Shown here one piece after another: positions 16,631 to 25,735 of a DNA stretch of 36,118 nt. The position numbers and the translations under genes are program-made. The notes under the pieces were generated by a model. It was given only the letters and a program-made list of their open reading frames with translations, made no database searches and had not been told where the DNA came from. Origin of the DNA: Pseudomonadota bacterium (GTDB lineage Bacteria > Desulfobacterota > Desulfobulbia > Desulfobulbales > SURF-16); assembly GCA_018816555.1 (NCBI GenBank), contig JAHIVT010000141.1, positions 1-36,118 of the forward strand. Reading direction: 5' to 3'. The first letter of the stretch is position 1, and every line of letters begins with the position of its first letter.

Positions 16631-16663
16631 GGGTTATTTAACCCTTGTAGGGTGAAATGCACC
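16631..16663 (+). promoter_or_regulatory. Paired 14-bp repeats upstream of the octahaem gene
   Basis: GGGTTATTTAACCC (16631-16644, perfect GGGTTA/TAACCC inverted repeat) and GGGTGAAATGCACC (16650-16663) are spaced 19 bp apart and match the shared enhancer-like motif. The rest of the 16525-17098 gap contains no supportable gene; only a weak promoter candidate is seen at 16797. Confidence 0.55.
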
Positions 16664-16796
16664 ATCGGTTAGCCAAGTCTCCGGCGTGCCGGTTTGCCCT
16701 GGATAACAGATGTAAAAATTGAAAAATTCAATGATGTCAAGAGAATATGTTGCAAGGAGCCCTGCCTGTGATTTTTGTGGAGTAGGCCCCACAGTG

Positions 16797-16812
16797 TGGC
16801 ATAAAAATTGAT
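16797..16812 (+). promoter_or_regulatory. Weak sigma-54-like site
   Basis: TGGCATAAAAATTGAT has a good -24 and TTG at -12 with correct spacing, but the nearly invariant -12 C is A. It lies about 135 bp after the paired repeats, as at the other promoters; that position is the main reason to list it. Confidence 0.3.
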
Positions 16813-17098
16813 GCATTTGTTTGCAGGCAAATAGAACCTTGAGCTCGGCGGCTGTTTTTTTTGTGTTACGGGCAGCCGATCTCATTTTCCATTTTGGCGC
16901 AGAAGGTACCTGCCCGCCGCTATCCGGGCAGTCGCGACTGCGGCAGCAGGGTGATGACCATTGATATGGGTCATACACAGTCAGCTGCACCTTTGGTGAG
17001 GAGCCTGATCTGGCGGTTACTATTCCATGATGACTTTGCTGTGCCATGTCATCATGCCGGGATCAGGAAATTTTTCTTTTAAAAAGGGGAGAATGAAA

Positions 17099-18154
17099 AT
17101 GAAGAAGAAAATCTGTGCAGGTGCTTTGGCGGTTGTGGGACTTGCCATCCCTTCTCTGGGCCTGGGGGCATTTGGTGACATCCCGTGCTCTAACTGTCAC
17201 GTGTGGAATGACTGTACCAGTCCCAAGGGCGAGTGTGGTTCATGTCACGCTCTGCCCCCTGCCACCGGGGCTCATCTCGCCCATTTCGGCGGGGTAAATC
17301 AGCCGGTAACCTATGGTGATCTGCGTCTAACCGCCGATTTTGCCGCAGGTCAGGCCGTCACCGTTAACATGATCGGCTGCGGCAACTGCCATCCCCTTGA
17401 TTCCGCCTCCCATGGCAACGGTGTATGGGGAGATATCGAGCTGGGCAATCCTGCGGCGCCGGCCGGCAGCATCAAGGCGGCCAACAGCGGGGCCTCCTAT
17501 GACCCTGCCACCGGGACCTGCAGCAATGTCTACTGCCACAGCGCCAACAGCTGGACCACGGACGGTGACGTGCCCATGCCGTGGCCGGCCGGCTCGCTGC
17601 CTGATAATATCATCACCACCAGAATATATAAGGATGTGCAATGGAATAGCGGCACCACCCTTGACTGCAACGGCTGCCACGGCAATTCGCCCAAGACAAG
17701 CTCTGTAGATAACAGCGGCGGCTCGGGGGACAGCCATTACTGGATCGATGATTACGGCTACGAGGATCTGCATGTATGGAATCATGGCTTTGAGGCCATA
17801 GGCTGCCGGACCTGCCATTATGATACCGTGCGGGAGCCCAGCACCACGGGGATCGGCACGGACGGCCTGCGCTTCTACAACGATGTTGCCCTGTTTGACA
17901 AGGCAAACCATGTGAACGGCGCCGTTGATGTGGTTTTTGATACGGAAAACGGTTTCACGTATAACGCCTCTTCAGGAATGAAAACCTATGACTTCGCAGG
18001 TTCCTCCTATGACCCTGCAACCAAAACCTGCACCAATGTGGGCTGCCATAACGGCGGGACCAAGGCCGAGGATACCGTTGTCTGGGGAACGCCCTACCGC
18101 TGGTGGGATGATCATGAATGCGACCGCTGCCATCAGTTTTACGGGACACCGTGA
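17099..18154 (+). CDS. Octahaem cytochrome c of the CX4CH...CX2CH type
   Basis: The start at ATG 17099 (351 residues, MKKKICAGALAVVGLAIPSLGLG) is set by AAAAAGGGGAG 8 bases upstream; the in-frame ATG at 17093 is too close to it. Six CX2CH motifs (CSNCH, CGSCH, CGNCH, CNGCH, CRTCH, CDRCH) and two CX4CH (CSNVYCH, CTNVGCH) give eight haems. The repeated unit SYDPATGTCSNVYCH...CNGCHG and SYDPATKTCTNVGCH...CDRCH is the domain described from Geobacter sulfurreducens as CxxxxCH/CXXCH. NHVNGAVDVVFD between them is also typical of that family, which includes secreted cytochromes. No PKD tail is present. The next cytochrome begins 116 bp downstream with no terminator between, so they are probably co-transcribed. 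Confidence 0.9.
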   Translation: MKKKICAGALAVVGLAIPSLGLGAFGDIPCSNCHVWNDCTSPKGECGSCHALPPATGAHLAHFGGVNQPVTYGDLRLTADFAAGQAVTVNMIGCGNCHPLDSASHGNGVWGDIELGNPAAPAGSIKAANSGASYDPATGTCSNVYCHSANSWTTDGDVPMPWPAGSLPDNIITTRIYKDVQWNSGTTLDCNGCHGNSPKTSSVDNSGGSGDSHYWIDDYGYEDLHVWNHGFEAIGCRTCHYDTVREPSTTGIGTDGLRFYNDVALFDKANHVNGAVDVVFDTENGFTYNASSGMKTYDFAGSSYDPATKTCTNVGCHNGGTKAEDTVVWGTPYRWWDDHECDRCHQFYGTP

Positions 18155-18270
18155 AAGTGACGGTCGGACAAAGGGATAAAGAGTTTTTCCATTCAACTTG
18201 CATACCAGGATGATGTCGGCACGCTGTCTTTCACAACCATGAGGGATGTCGGTGCCGCAGGAGAGTGAAA

Positions 18271-20415
18271 ATGACTAAGAGATATACCTTGAGCGGTTTG
18301 ATCATAATGGCAGGATTGCTGCTGGGCAAGGCAGCCATTGCCGCCCAGTCACCCCACTGGTTGGAGAATAATATTTACTGTCTTGACTGTCATGTCGATC
18401 ACCAGGGCACGACCACGGCCTGCACCGATTGCCATGACAATGACACGGGGGGCAACTATTCCAAACTGGACGCACCGGCGGTGCAGGGGCACGCCGGCTT
18501 CGGCTGCGTGACCTGTCATGATCCCCATACCTCGGCGCAATGCACCCTGCCGCTGGTGACTGGCAGCTTCAGCGGTTATCAGATAGGAGAGCAGACCACA
18601 ACCTTTTCCATCGATTCATTGAATATCATTGATCCGGCCTGGAGTGATCCGGCGCTGTGGAGCACCAAAAGCGGTCCGGAACGGGGCCTGATCTTTACGG
18701 TTGCCCTTGGTCTGCTGGATAATACCAGAACACCGCCGGAATATGTGGACTACTCGGCCGAGGTGGTAGCGGCAGACGCGGGTTCGATTACGGTAAACGG
18801 CACATATGCCGGCAGCGCGCTCAGCGGTACCCAGGAGTTCAGCCTGATCTTCGGACAGCTCATCACCAGCGAGATCAACGGCAGACCGGTGGTCTTCAGT
18901 GGACCCGCCACCTTTGCGGCAAACGACGGGATGGATCCGGATGGCGGCGATTCCACGCCGAACGGGGTATGCCAGGTCTGCCACACCCAGACTAAATACT
19001 GGCGCAACGATGGCTCCTTGGCCAGCCATAACAATGGTCAGGACTGTACCATCTGCCATGAGCACCAGAGCGGCTTTAATGCCAACTGCAACTCCTGCCA
19101 CGGTAATCCGCCGGTGGTGGATACGGCCCGGGGTGGGGACGGCCTGGTGGCTGTGCCGGCTGAAACAGGTTCCGCAACGGCAGGAGCCCATGCCCTGCAT
19201 GCCACGGCGGATGGGTATAACTTCAGCTGCGATAGCTGCCATACCGGCGGCATGCCAACATCCCCCATCTCGGACAACAACAGAATCCAGATCGGTTTTG
19301 GGGTTAACCCTGTTGGCGTTATCGCAAACTATGACGGGCAGGCCGGGCTGCAATCTCCCTACAGCTATGAAGGGACAGGCGATACCAGCGTTACCCTCGG
19401 CAACAGTCTGACCTGCAGTAATGTTTACTGCCACAGCAACGGCGCCTGGGTGTCAACAGGCAAACTCAATGCCAACGCCACCCCTTCCTGGGATACGCAG
19501 GGGCCGCTGGCCTGCAGCAGCTGCCATCCTTATCCCATGGCAACAGGAGCAGATGATCCGCGCAAGGATACCCATGGCCGCCATGCCTTGGCAGGCTACG
19601 GCAGTTGCCGGATATGCCACTATCAAACCACCACGGACGGCGCGACAATTCATGACCGCACCCGGCATGCCAACCAGGCCTATGACGTTGTCCCGGCACC
19701 GACTTTTGCCGGACGGCCTGCCGACGGCAACCAGCCCCTGACCTTTAACTATAGCTTTGCCAAGGGCGGCGGCACCTGTTCCGCCAATTCCTGTCATGCC
19801 TACTGGGGCTTTTCCGATCCGGCCCGCTGGGGGGTGAATATTGATCTGGTGGTGACACCCTATGTCAGCGCCCTGCCCTCACTCACCGCAGACCGGACAA
19901 TTACCTTTGATGCCAGTCGCTCCTCCTGTTACGAAAACGTGGACGGCGTGCCGGAAGAGCGGGTATGTAGCTATACCTGGGATTTCGGCGGCAGCGGCAA
20001 CGTGGTCGGCGGCAACAGCACGGATACAGTGATCTACCAGTATGGCGCCGAGGGGGATTATACTGCCAGCCTGACCATGCGTGAGTCGGTGACAGGCAAG
20101 TCGAACACGGCAAGCGTGACGGTTACTGCCGAAAATGTTGCCCCTCCTGCCTCGGTGGTTGATTTTGCCACCACGGTGACCGGCAAAACCGTAAAGCTTA
20201 CCGCCACTCTGCCCGCTGATGTCGTAAGGCTCTATGTGTACTGGGGTGATGGCAAGAAAACCGTCTACTCACACCCGGCAACCGATGTCATGACCCACAC
20301 TTACAGTGTAGGCAACCGAACGTTTACGATGAGTGTAACCAGCTATGACGCGGCCTATCACAAGGTGAACTATACCGTTGCCGACGACCCGGATCTTGTT
20401 GTTTTCATTCCCTGA
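18271..20415 (+). CDS. Large exported cytochrome c, about 11 haems, with C-terminal tandem PKD domains
   Basis: The start is ATG 18271 (714 residues) with GGAG 7 bases upstream; the GTG at 18265 lies too close to it. After a signal peptide ending AAIA, nine CX2CH (CLDCH, CTDCH, CVTCH, CQVCH, CTICH, CNSCH, CDSCH, CSSCH, CRICH) and two CX4CH (CSNVYCH, CSANSCH) follow. A haemless insert of about 120 residues separates haems 3 and 4. The C-terminal 190 residues are a PKD pair (FDASRSSCYENVDG ... YTWDFGG ... YGAEGDYTASLTM; LYVYWGDGKKTV) ending DDPDLVVFIP, closely matching the free-standing PKD protein at 2185 and the tail of the selenocytochrome. Paralogue of the protein at 3209 on the opposite arm of the locus, with the regular CX4CH where that protein has CX3CH. 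Probably surface-exposed. A strong terminator follows. Confidence 0.9.
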   Translation: MTKRYTLSGLIIMAGLLLGKAAIAAQSPHWLENNIYCLDCHVDHQGTTTACTDCHDNDTGGNYSKLDAPAVQGHAGFGCVTCHDPHTSAQCTLPLVTGSFSGYQIGEQTTTFSIDSLNIIDPAWSDPALWSTKSGPERGLIFTVALGLLDNTRTPPEYVDYSAEVVAADAGSITVNGTYAGSALSGTQEFSLIFGQLITSEINGRPVVFSGPATFAANDGMDPDGGDSTPNGVCQVCHTQTKYWRNDGSLASHNNGQDCTICHEHQSGFNANCNSCHGNPPVVDTARGGDGLVAVPAETGSATAGAHALHATADGYNFSCDSCHTGGMPTSPISDNNRIQIGFGVNPVGVIANYDGQAGLQSPYSYEGTGDTSVTLGNSLTCSNVYCHSNGAWVSTGKLNANATPSWDTQGPLACSSCHPYPMATGADDPRKDTHGRHALAGYGSCRICHYQTTTDGATIHDRTRHANQAYDVVPAPTFAGRPADGNQPLTFNYSFAKGGGTCSANSCHAYWGFSDPARWGVNIDLVVTPYVSALPSLTADRTITFDASRSSCYENVDGVPEERVCSYTWDFGGSGNVVGGNSTDTVIYQYGAEGDYTASLTMRESVTGKSNTASVTVTAENVAPPASVVDFATTVTGKTVKLTATLPADVVRLYVYWGDGKKTVYSHPATDVMTHTYSVGNRTFTMSVTSYDAAYHKVNYTVADDPDLVVFIP

Positions 20416-20470
20416 ATAATATAAGGCAGCAGAGGGTGGGAGAATTTTCCCGCTCGGTGTTGTGCGATAA

Positions 20471-20511
20471 AAGGATTGGTGGGGTATTTGCCCCACCAAT
20501 CCTTTTTTTTT
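20471..20511 (+). terminator. Strong rho-independent terminator after the 11-haem gene
   Basis: A 14-bp perfect stem (AAGGATTGGTGGGG / CCCCACCAATCCTT) with loop TATTTG runs into nine T. Confidence 0.93.
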
Positions 20512-20677
20512 CTGTTTACTGATTTTAAGAAATTTATTCTGTCGAGTCAGAATATTAGCGATTTAACGATAGCGTTTATCAAAAGTGGGGGGTCCTGAGG
20601 GGAGGGCAAAGCGATTTCATTTTCAGCGGGAAAAAGAAGAAATTGGGTATTCCTTCCTGGATAAAATGGACAATATT

Positions 20678-20784
20678 GGGTGTTTGCCCCCAATAAATTC
20701 GGTTGGCTATGGGCTTGATATCCCATGAAAAAAACCAAAATCAGCCAAAAGGGTGAAATACCCCTTTTCAGGGTGAAGGTCCTC
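20678..20784 (+). promoter_or_regulatory. Enhancer-like repeats upstream of the selenocytochrome
   Basis: GGGTGAAATACCCC (20751-20764) and GGGTGAAGGTCCTC (20771-20784) are direct repeats 20 bp apart, 100-135 bp upstream of the sigma-54 promoter at 20886. A related 13-mer, GGGTGTTTGCCCC, lies at 20678-20690 inside a wider ATTGGG...CCCAAT palindrome. The 20512-21054 gap otherwise holds only the promoter. Confidence 0.6.
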
Positions 20785-20885
20785 TGTTTTACGAAGCGGA
20801 GGATGGGTGGTTATCTGGTTGGTGGTAAGAAAATATGTATTTTATTTCGAATAGTTAACTAAAAAGTAGGGGTAATTCCCAGGCT

Positions 20886-20901
20886 GGGCACGCAGTTTGC
20901 T
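20886..20901 (+). promoter_or_regulatory. Sigma-54 promoter for the selenocytochrome
   Basis: GGGCACGCAGTTTGCT matches TGGCACGN4TTGCW at every position except the first, with exact spacing. It is about 155 bp upstream of ATG 21055. Confidence 0.78.
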
Positions 20902-21054
20902 TTTATGCCTTGTCATCTTTCTCAGATTTTCAGGTAGCGCTGTTACAAGCATGAGATTGTTTCCCGGCTGTTAAGTGTAGGACCGGTTCCCCCAAACCGT
21001 TTTGACCGCCGGCAAAGATCGAACTAAAAGAAGAAGTTAACCAAGGAGTGAAAA

Positions 21055-24000
21055 ATGAGAAAAAGGTATAAAAACGGCTTACTGGTATCAGCCCTGACCA
21101 CAGCAGCCCTGATGGTTGGCGTCAATGCCTTTGCCCATCCGGCGAACATTCCGTTGAGGGACAGTGCCGGGAATATTATCAGCAATGCAACTACGCCTTA
21201 CAGCCCGAAAATGACCTGTGGTGCCTGTCATACAACCCCGGTCACATATGACGCTAATGGCAAGGAACTCGATGCCCCGGTCAGTGTCAAGGGAAGCTAT
21301 GACGGCGGCGGCGCAGCAAAAACCGTTGTCAAGACCCAAGGTATCCAGAATGAGACCACCGGCGAGGCCGAGTGGGTTACCTATACCGTAGAAGCCTACA
21401 AACACGGCTTTGTTACCGGCCGCCACTCCCAGGAGGGACGGAACGAGGACTACGGCAACCATCTGCGTCATGCGGTGGGCGGGAAGTTCTGGGCCTCCAG
21501 CCCAGGCATGTTCGGCAAGTACTGACCCCCCTCAAACCGCCAGTTGGCGGCTAAAAACGCAGATCCTTTAACCAACCCTCTTTCCGTTGAGATGGGTGCC
21601 CAGTCCTGGGTTAACACCTGTGGCGTCTGCCATGTCGGCGGCGGTCAGTTGGAATATGACCGTGACCTTCAGCCCTATAGCGAAGCTTCAGGGCCGGGTG
21701 ACGCATATGTGCTGAAATATGCCCGTCCTGATGATCCCGCTACACAGGCAGACGAAACCTCATGGGACAACGTCACCGTGGGCAACATGAGTGACACCAA
21801 CAAGGCAGAGATGGACTGCCTGATGTGCCATTTGAACGGCTCCAACCCCGGTTCCGCCTGGTACAAGACCCTGGACTGCGGTCCTGGTAATGCCATCGGA
21901 CCGATGAATGATCCGACTTGTTCCGGTACCTCCATGTTCCCCGGCATGCGCACCGTGTCTCCGGACAGTGAGTGGACCTATGACATGTTCAACCGCAACT
22001 TCGGTCTCAAGCAGCGCCGTATGGATCTCATCGCCTCCATGGGCGCAGGCGCAAAGGGTACTTTTGACGCTGATAATCAGCTTACCGGTGTTGACTGGGG
22101 CGGCAAGGTTATAGTGGCCACGTCCGCAGAGCTGGTCCTGAAAAACACAATTGTTACCAGAGCGGTGAGAGACGCCATCGGCGCCTGTTATGAAACTGGA
22201 ACTACTGTTGACTATGGTGGTACTGCTGGACTTCCCCTTGATGCTGAACATCCTGTGGCAGGTAAATACTATACCGGTACTGATCCTGACACTTTAGTTC
22301 CTTCAGGATCGTACTATCTTACAAATGTAACAGACTGTGTCAAAATCAAGGATACCAATCTCGCCTATACTCCGAAGAGCGAGAATTGCTCCGTCTGCCA
22401 CGCCCGCGATGACCAAACCATGGGTCTGCCCGGCATGATGGCCATGCGTACCGGTTACGGCAACTACGGCCTGATCCATGATCCGTCCAACCCCATGCCT
22501 TCAGGCAATATGGGTGCCAGCCGCGATCTGGATACCGATAACGGAGCAGGTGCTGTAAACGACGACTACTGGTTCGATTTCGGCTGCAAGACCGGTATGG
22601 GTAAACGCGCCCACAAGATCACCGCAGAAAACGATGATTACGGCGTCAACGCCCGCTGGGGCATGTCCATGTTTGTCCCGAGCACTCTGGATATGGATCC
22701 TGCCACCGTACCCAACGCCGGCGACCCGATCCTTGATGCAAAAGGCAAGCTAGCCAAGATGCCGGATATCGACGTTCATGATCGTCATGGCATGGAGTGC
22801 GCCTCCTGCCATTACGCAGTGGGCTCCACCACCAAGGATCTCAACGATGTTGACGGTGACAGTAATACCACTGAAAATCTCGGTTATGAGGATATCCCCG
22901 CCAAAGAGGTACACGGCTATGAATATCCGGCCGAGCGTATCTACGCCATGGACCATCAGTTTGCCCAGGCTGACTCTTACCCGGACACCAAGGGCAAGAA
23001 CAACCTCGATGCCAAGATCAGATGTGATGGCTGCCATACCGTTCGCGACAACCCGAAACTGTTGGAAAACGGCGGTACTCTTAATGCCCCGACTCCGCTG
23101 CATAACGGTCTGCCCCAGCTGCATATCGACAGGATCGGCTGCGTGACCTGTCACGTGCCTGAGACCTATTCCGCTCCCGGCCGCCTGAAATATCGCGACT
23201 GGACCGCAGGTTTTGCCCGCGGCACCTTCAGGAACACCCTGGACTGGAACTTCGACCTGGTGACCGGCACCCATAAAACCGTGCCTTCACTGCGCAAATG
23301 GATGACCAAGAACGGCGAGCGTAAGATCTATCCTGTTCTGCCGTCACTGCTGCCCACCTGGTACGAGATGGTGCCGAACAGCGGCGTGCTGGTTAAAGAT
23401 GATGCCGGTATGGTGGCAGCAGGCGAGCCCATGGACAATATCCTGGACGAGCACACCGCCTTACTGCCGTCACCGGTTAAAAACCGTGACCTGCAGAGGG
23501 TTGCCGAGTATGTCCGCGACAATAACCCGGCATTCGACATGCGTCTCAACGGCGGCAACACCGTGCCTCTGTTTGACGGTTTCCAGATTGTCGACTCCTG
23601 GGAGATTGATACCGAGGCTGAGATCAATGCCATGCTGGACGGCTTCCACGGTCAGGTTAATGGTACCGATGCCCGTTTCGTTAAGTTCCTCAACGTTGTT
23701 CAGGCTGACTTTGACGTCACCCACGGCGTTGTGCCGAAAGATTGGGCACTGGGCGGCAAGAACCGCGGCGGTTGTGTCAGCTGTCACTCTTCCATGAATG
23801 CGGCCAGCCCCAATTACTCACCCTACTCAATTGGTTTCTTTGAGGGTTACGTACAGCCCGTGGCCAATGCCGGTATGCCTGGCTTTGGCGTAGGCGCCTA
23901 CGAGATCGTCAAGAACTGGATGGCCATGTTTGCCGATTTCGACGCCGCCGGCATGTGCGGTATGGGCGATCCGACCAAGATGGTTGCAGATGGTATGGGC

Positions 24001-25503
24001 GGGATGCTTAACCCCTACACCGACCATCACAACTACTACTTTAACCCCATGACCGGCGCTCCCAATATGACCGCCGAGTGTTCTCCAAATTCATGGTTCT
24101 CCAATAACCAGATGTTCGGCACGCAAGGCGGCAACGCTCAGCTGCAGCATGTTATCGGCATGATGACCACGACCTTTGATCAGGCCATGGGCTTCCCGGC
24201 CGGTACAGCCATGCAGATGGGTATGTATGACGGTGTTGCCGGTATCCAGGGCTTTGCGCTCAAAGAACTGCAGAGAGCAGGCACCCTGGGATGTAACCCG
24301 TTCGCCGGCCCGGTCAGCTTCAGCCCCATGGCGGGACAGAGTGTGAACAACTGTATGCCGAACTATGCCGGTATGTCTGGTATGGAAGCATATGCAGGCA
24401 TGATCAACGGTACCTGTGCTGGTGCTGATCCGGTGAACGGCGTTCCCGGAGCATGTTCCGGCGGTTTCCGCGACAACGGCGCCTGTATGGCAGATGCCGA
24501 CTGCGAAGGCGCCATGACCGATATGGCTGAGATTCAGCATAACCCGTTCGGTCTGTTGCTGAACAGGCATGACGCAGTGTCACACTTCAAGATCGACCTG
24601 CAGCAGAGCTATAATGGTGATGGCAGCCCGAAAGTCAAATGGGCTGTCGGCGGCGAGCAGAACCCGAGCAACCCGAACCATGTGGCAAGCTGGGATCAGG
24701 CAGCCTACTGCTATGACTACATGGGCGGACCGAACCCCATGACCCCGGCTGTTGTCCCGTGTAATTCCGCGGCAGCCACAGCCATGGACGGCAAACGTCA
24801 CATCGCCACCGCCCAGAGCGCCAACCAGTACCTTGGTTACACCACGCAGGCACTGGCCCTGTTGATGAATCCGGGTACGGCACAGTCTCAGGCTGCGCTG
24901 AAAGTAACCGCCAACCTCAGTGCGCTGTCCAGCATTGATACAGATCTGACTGTTACGCTTGATGCAAGCAGGTCAACCTGTGCGGCACTGGTAGAAGGTG
25001 TCTATGTGCCTTATGCGCCTGGTTGCAACTACTCCTTTGATACCAACGGTGGAACAGTTGTCGGCGGCACCAATGCAGCCAATAAGGTTGTAGTGTATGG
25101 TGCTGAGGGTGATGTTGATGTGAGTGTCACCGTCTGTATGAACGACAATCCGGCCACTGGCGGAAACGAGGCAGGCATCTGTGATACCGATACGGTAACC
25201 GCCACAGCCATGATCGTTGAGGCTCCGATGCCAGTAGTTGACTTTGCCGCCAGCGTGGCCGGCAAAGTGGTCACCCTGACTGCTCCGACGCTGGATGCAA
25301 GCGTGGTTCGCGCCTACATCTACTGGGGTGACCGGACACGTACCGTGGTCACCAACGTAGCCACTCTGGCTAGCGGTATCAACCATACCTATGCCCGCGG
25401 CGGTCGCAGCTACAACATCATCGTTGAGGCAATCGACTCCAAGCATACAATGACCACCTTTACCTCCACCGATGATGGTGATCTCTCCGTAACTCTGCCG
25501 TAA
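21055..25503 (+). CDS. Octahaem cytochrome c with a putative selenocysteine (UGA read through) and PKD tail
   Basis: The frame from ATG 21055 (AAGGAG upstream) runs 156 codons to TGA 21523-21525, then continues in the same frame without another stop to 25503. Read through, it is one protein of 1482 residues with Sec at 157. The first part supplies the signal peptide (to NAFA, about residue 27) and haem 1 (CGACH, residue 55). The second has seven more CX2CH (CGVCH at 189, CLMCH, CSVCH, CASCH, CDGCH, CVTCH, CVSCH), a long Met/Gly-rich haemless region and the tandem PKD tail (LDASRSTC; YIYWGDRTRT; DDGDLSVTLP). The second part alone would have no signal peptide and only a TTG start, so it could not be exported for haem attachment. 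A hairpin fitting the bacterial SECIS rules follows the UGA. The alternative is a recent nonsense mutation. Substrate unknown; likely surface redox protein. Confidence 0.78.
21523..21550 (+). other. In-frame UGA codon and SECIS-like hairpin
   Basis: UGA at 21523-21525 is followed by a perfect 5-bp stem CCGCC (21537-21541) / GGCGG (21546-21550) with apical loop AGTT. The loop begins 16 bases after the UGA and has G at its second position. As I recall the bacterial SECIS model, it requires a stem of at least 4 bp, a loop 16-37 bases from UGA and G in the first two loop positions; this fits at the lower edge. The protein context is G-K-Y-U-P-P-S. Confidence 0.65.
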
Positions 25504-25544
25504 CAAGCAAGTCAGTGACGGAAGGTAAAGAGTAACCAATGACT

Positions 25545-25577
25545 GAGCAGGCGGGGCAAGTTCCCGCCTGCTCTTTT
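25545..25577 (+). terminator. Terminator after the selenocytochrome
   Basis: An 11-bp perfect stem GAGCAGGCGGG / CCCGCCTGCTC with a 7-base loop is followed by TTTTCATTT. The parvulin gene downstream may use read-through or its own promoter; the 25578-25735 stretch contains one half-site-like GGGTGAAG and no convincing -24/-12. Confidence 0.75.
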
Positions 25578-25735
25578 CATTTGAGATTTAATTATTAAAT
25601 TTGAAGAGGGTGAAGAAGAATAGTTACGAACTTTGCTGCCTGACATATTGTCCTGTTTGTAGCTTTCCCGAATACCCCCTGCTTGAAACTTAATACTTAG
25701 AACTTAAATAAAAAACGTCCCATAAGGAGTTTTCC

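Noticed and set aside
21544-25503. The 1319-codon frame as an independent gene
   Set aside because: It would start at TTG, lacks a signal peptide although it has seven CxxCH motifs, and is exactly in frame with the upstream cytochrome fragment across a single UGA.
25600-25640. GGGTGAAG half-site and TTTGCT upstream of the second parvulin as a sixth regulon promoter
   Set aside because: Only a single half-site is present, and the -24 GG is missing at the required distance from TTTGCT.
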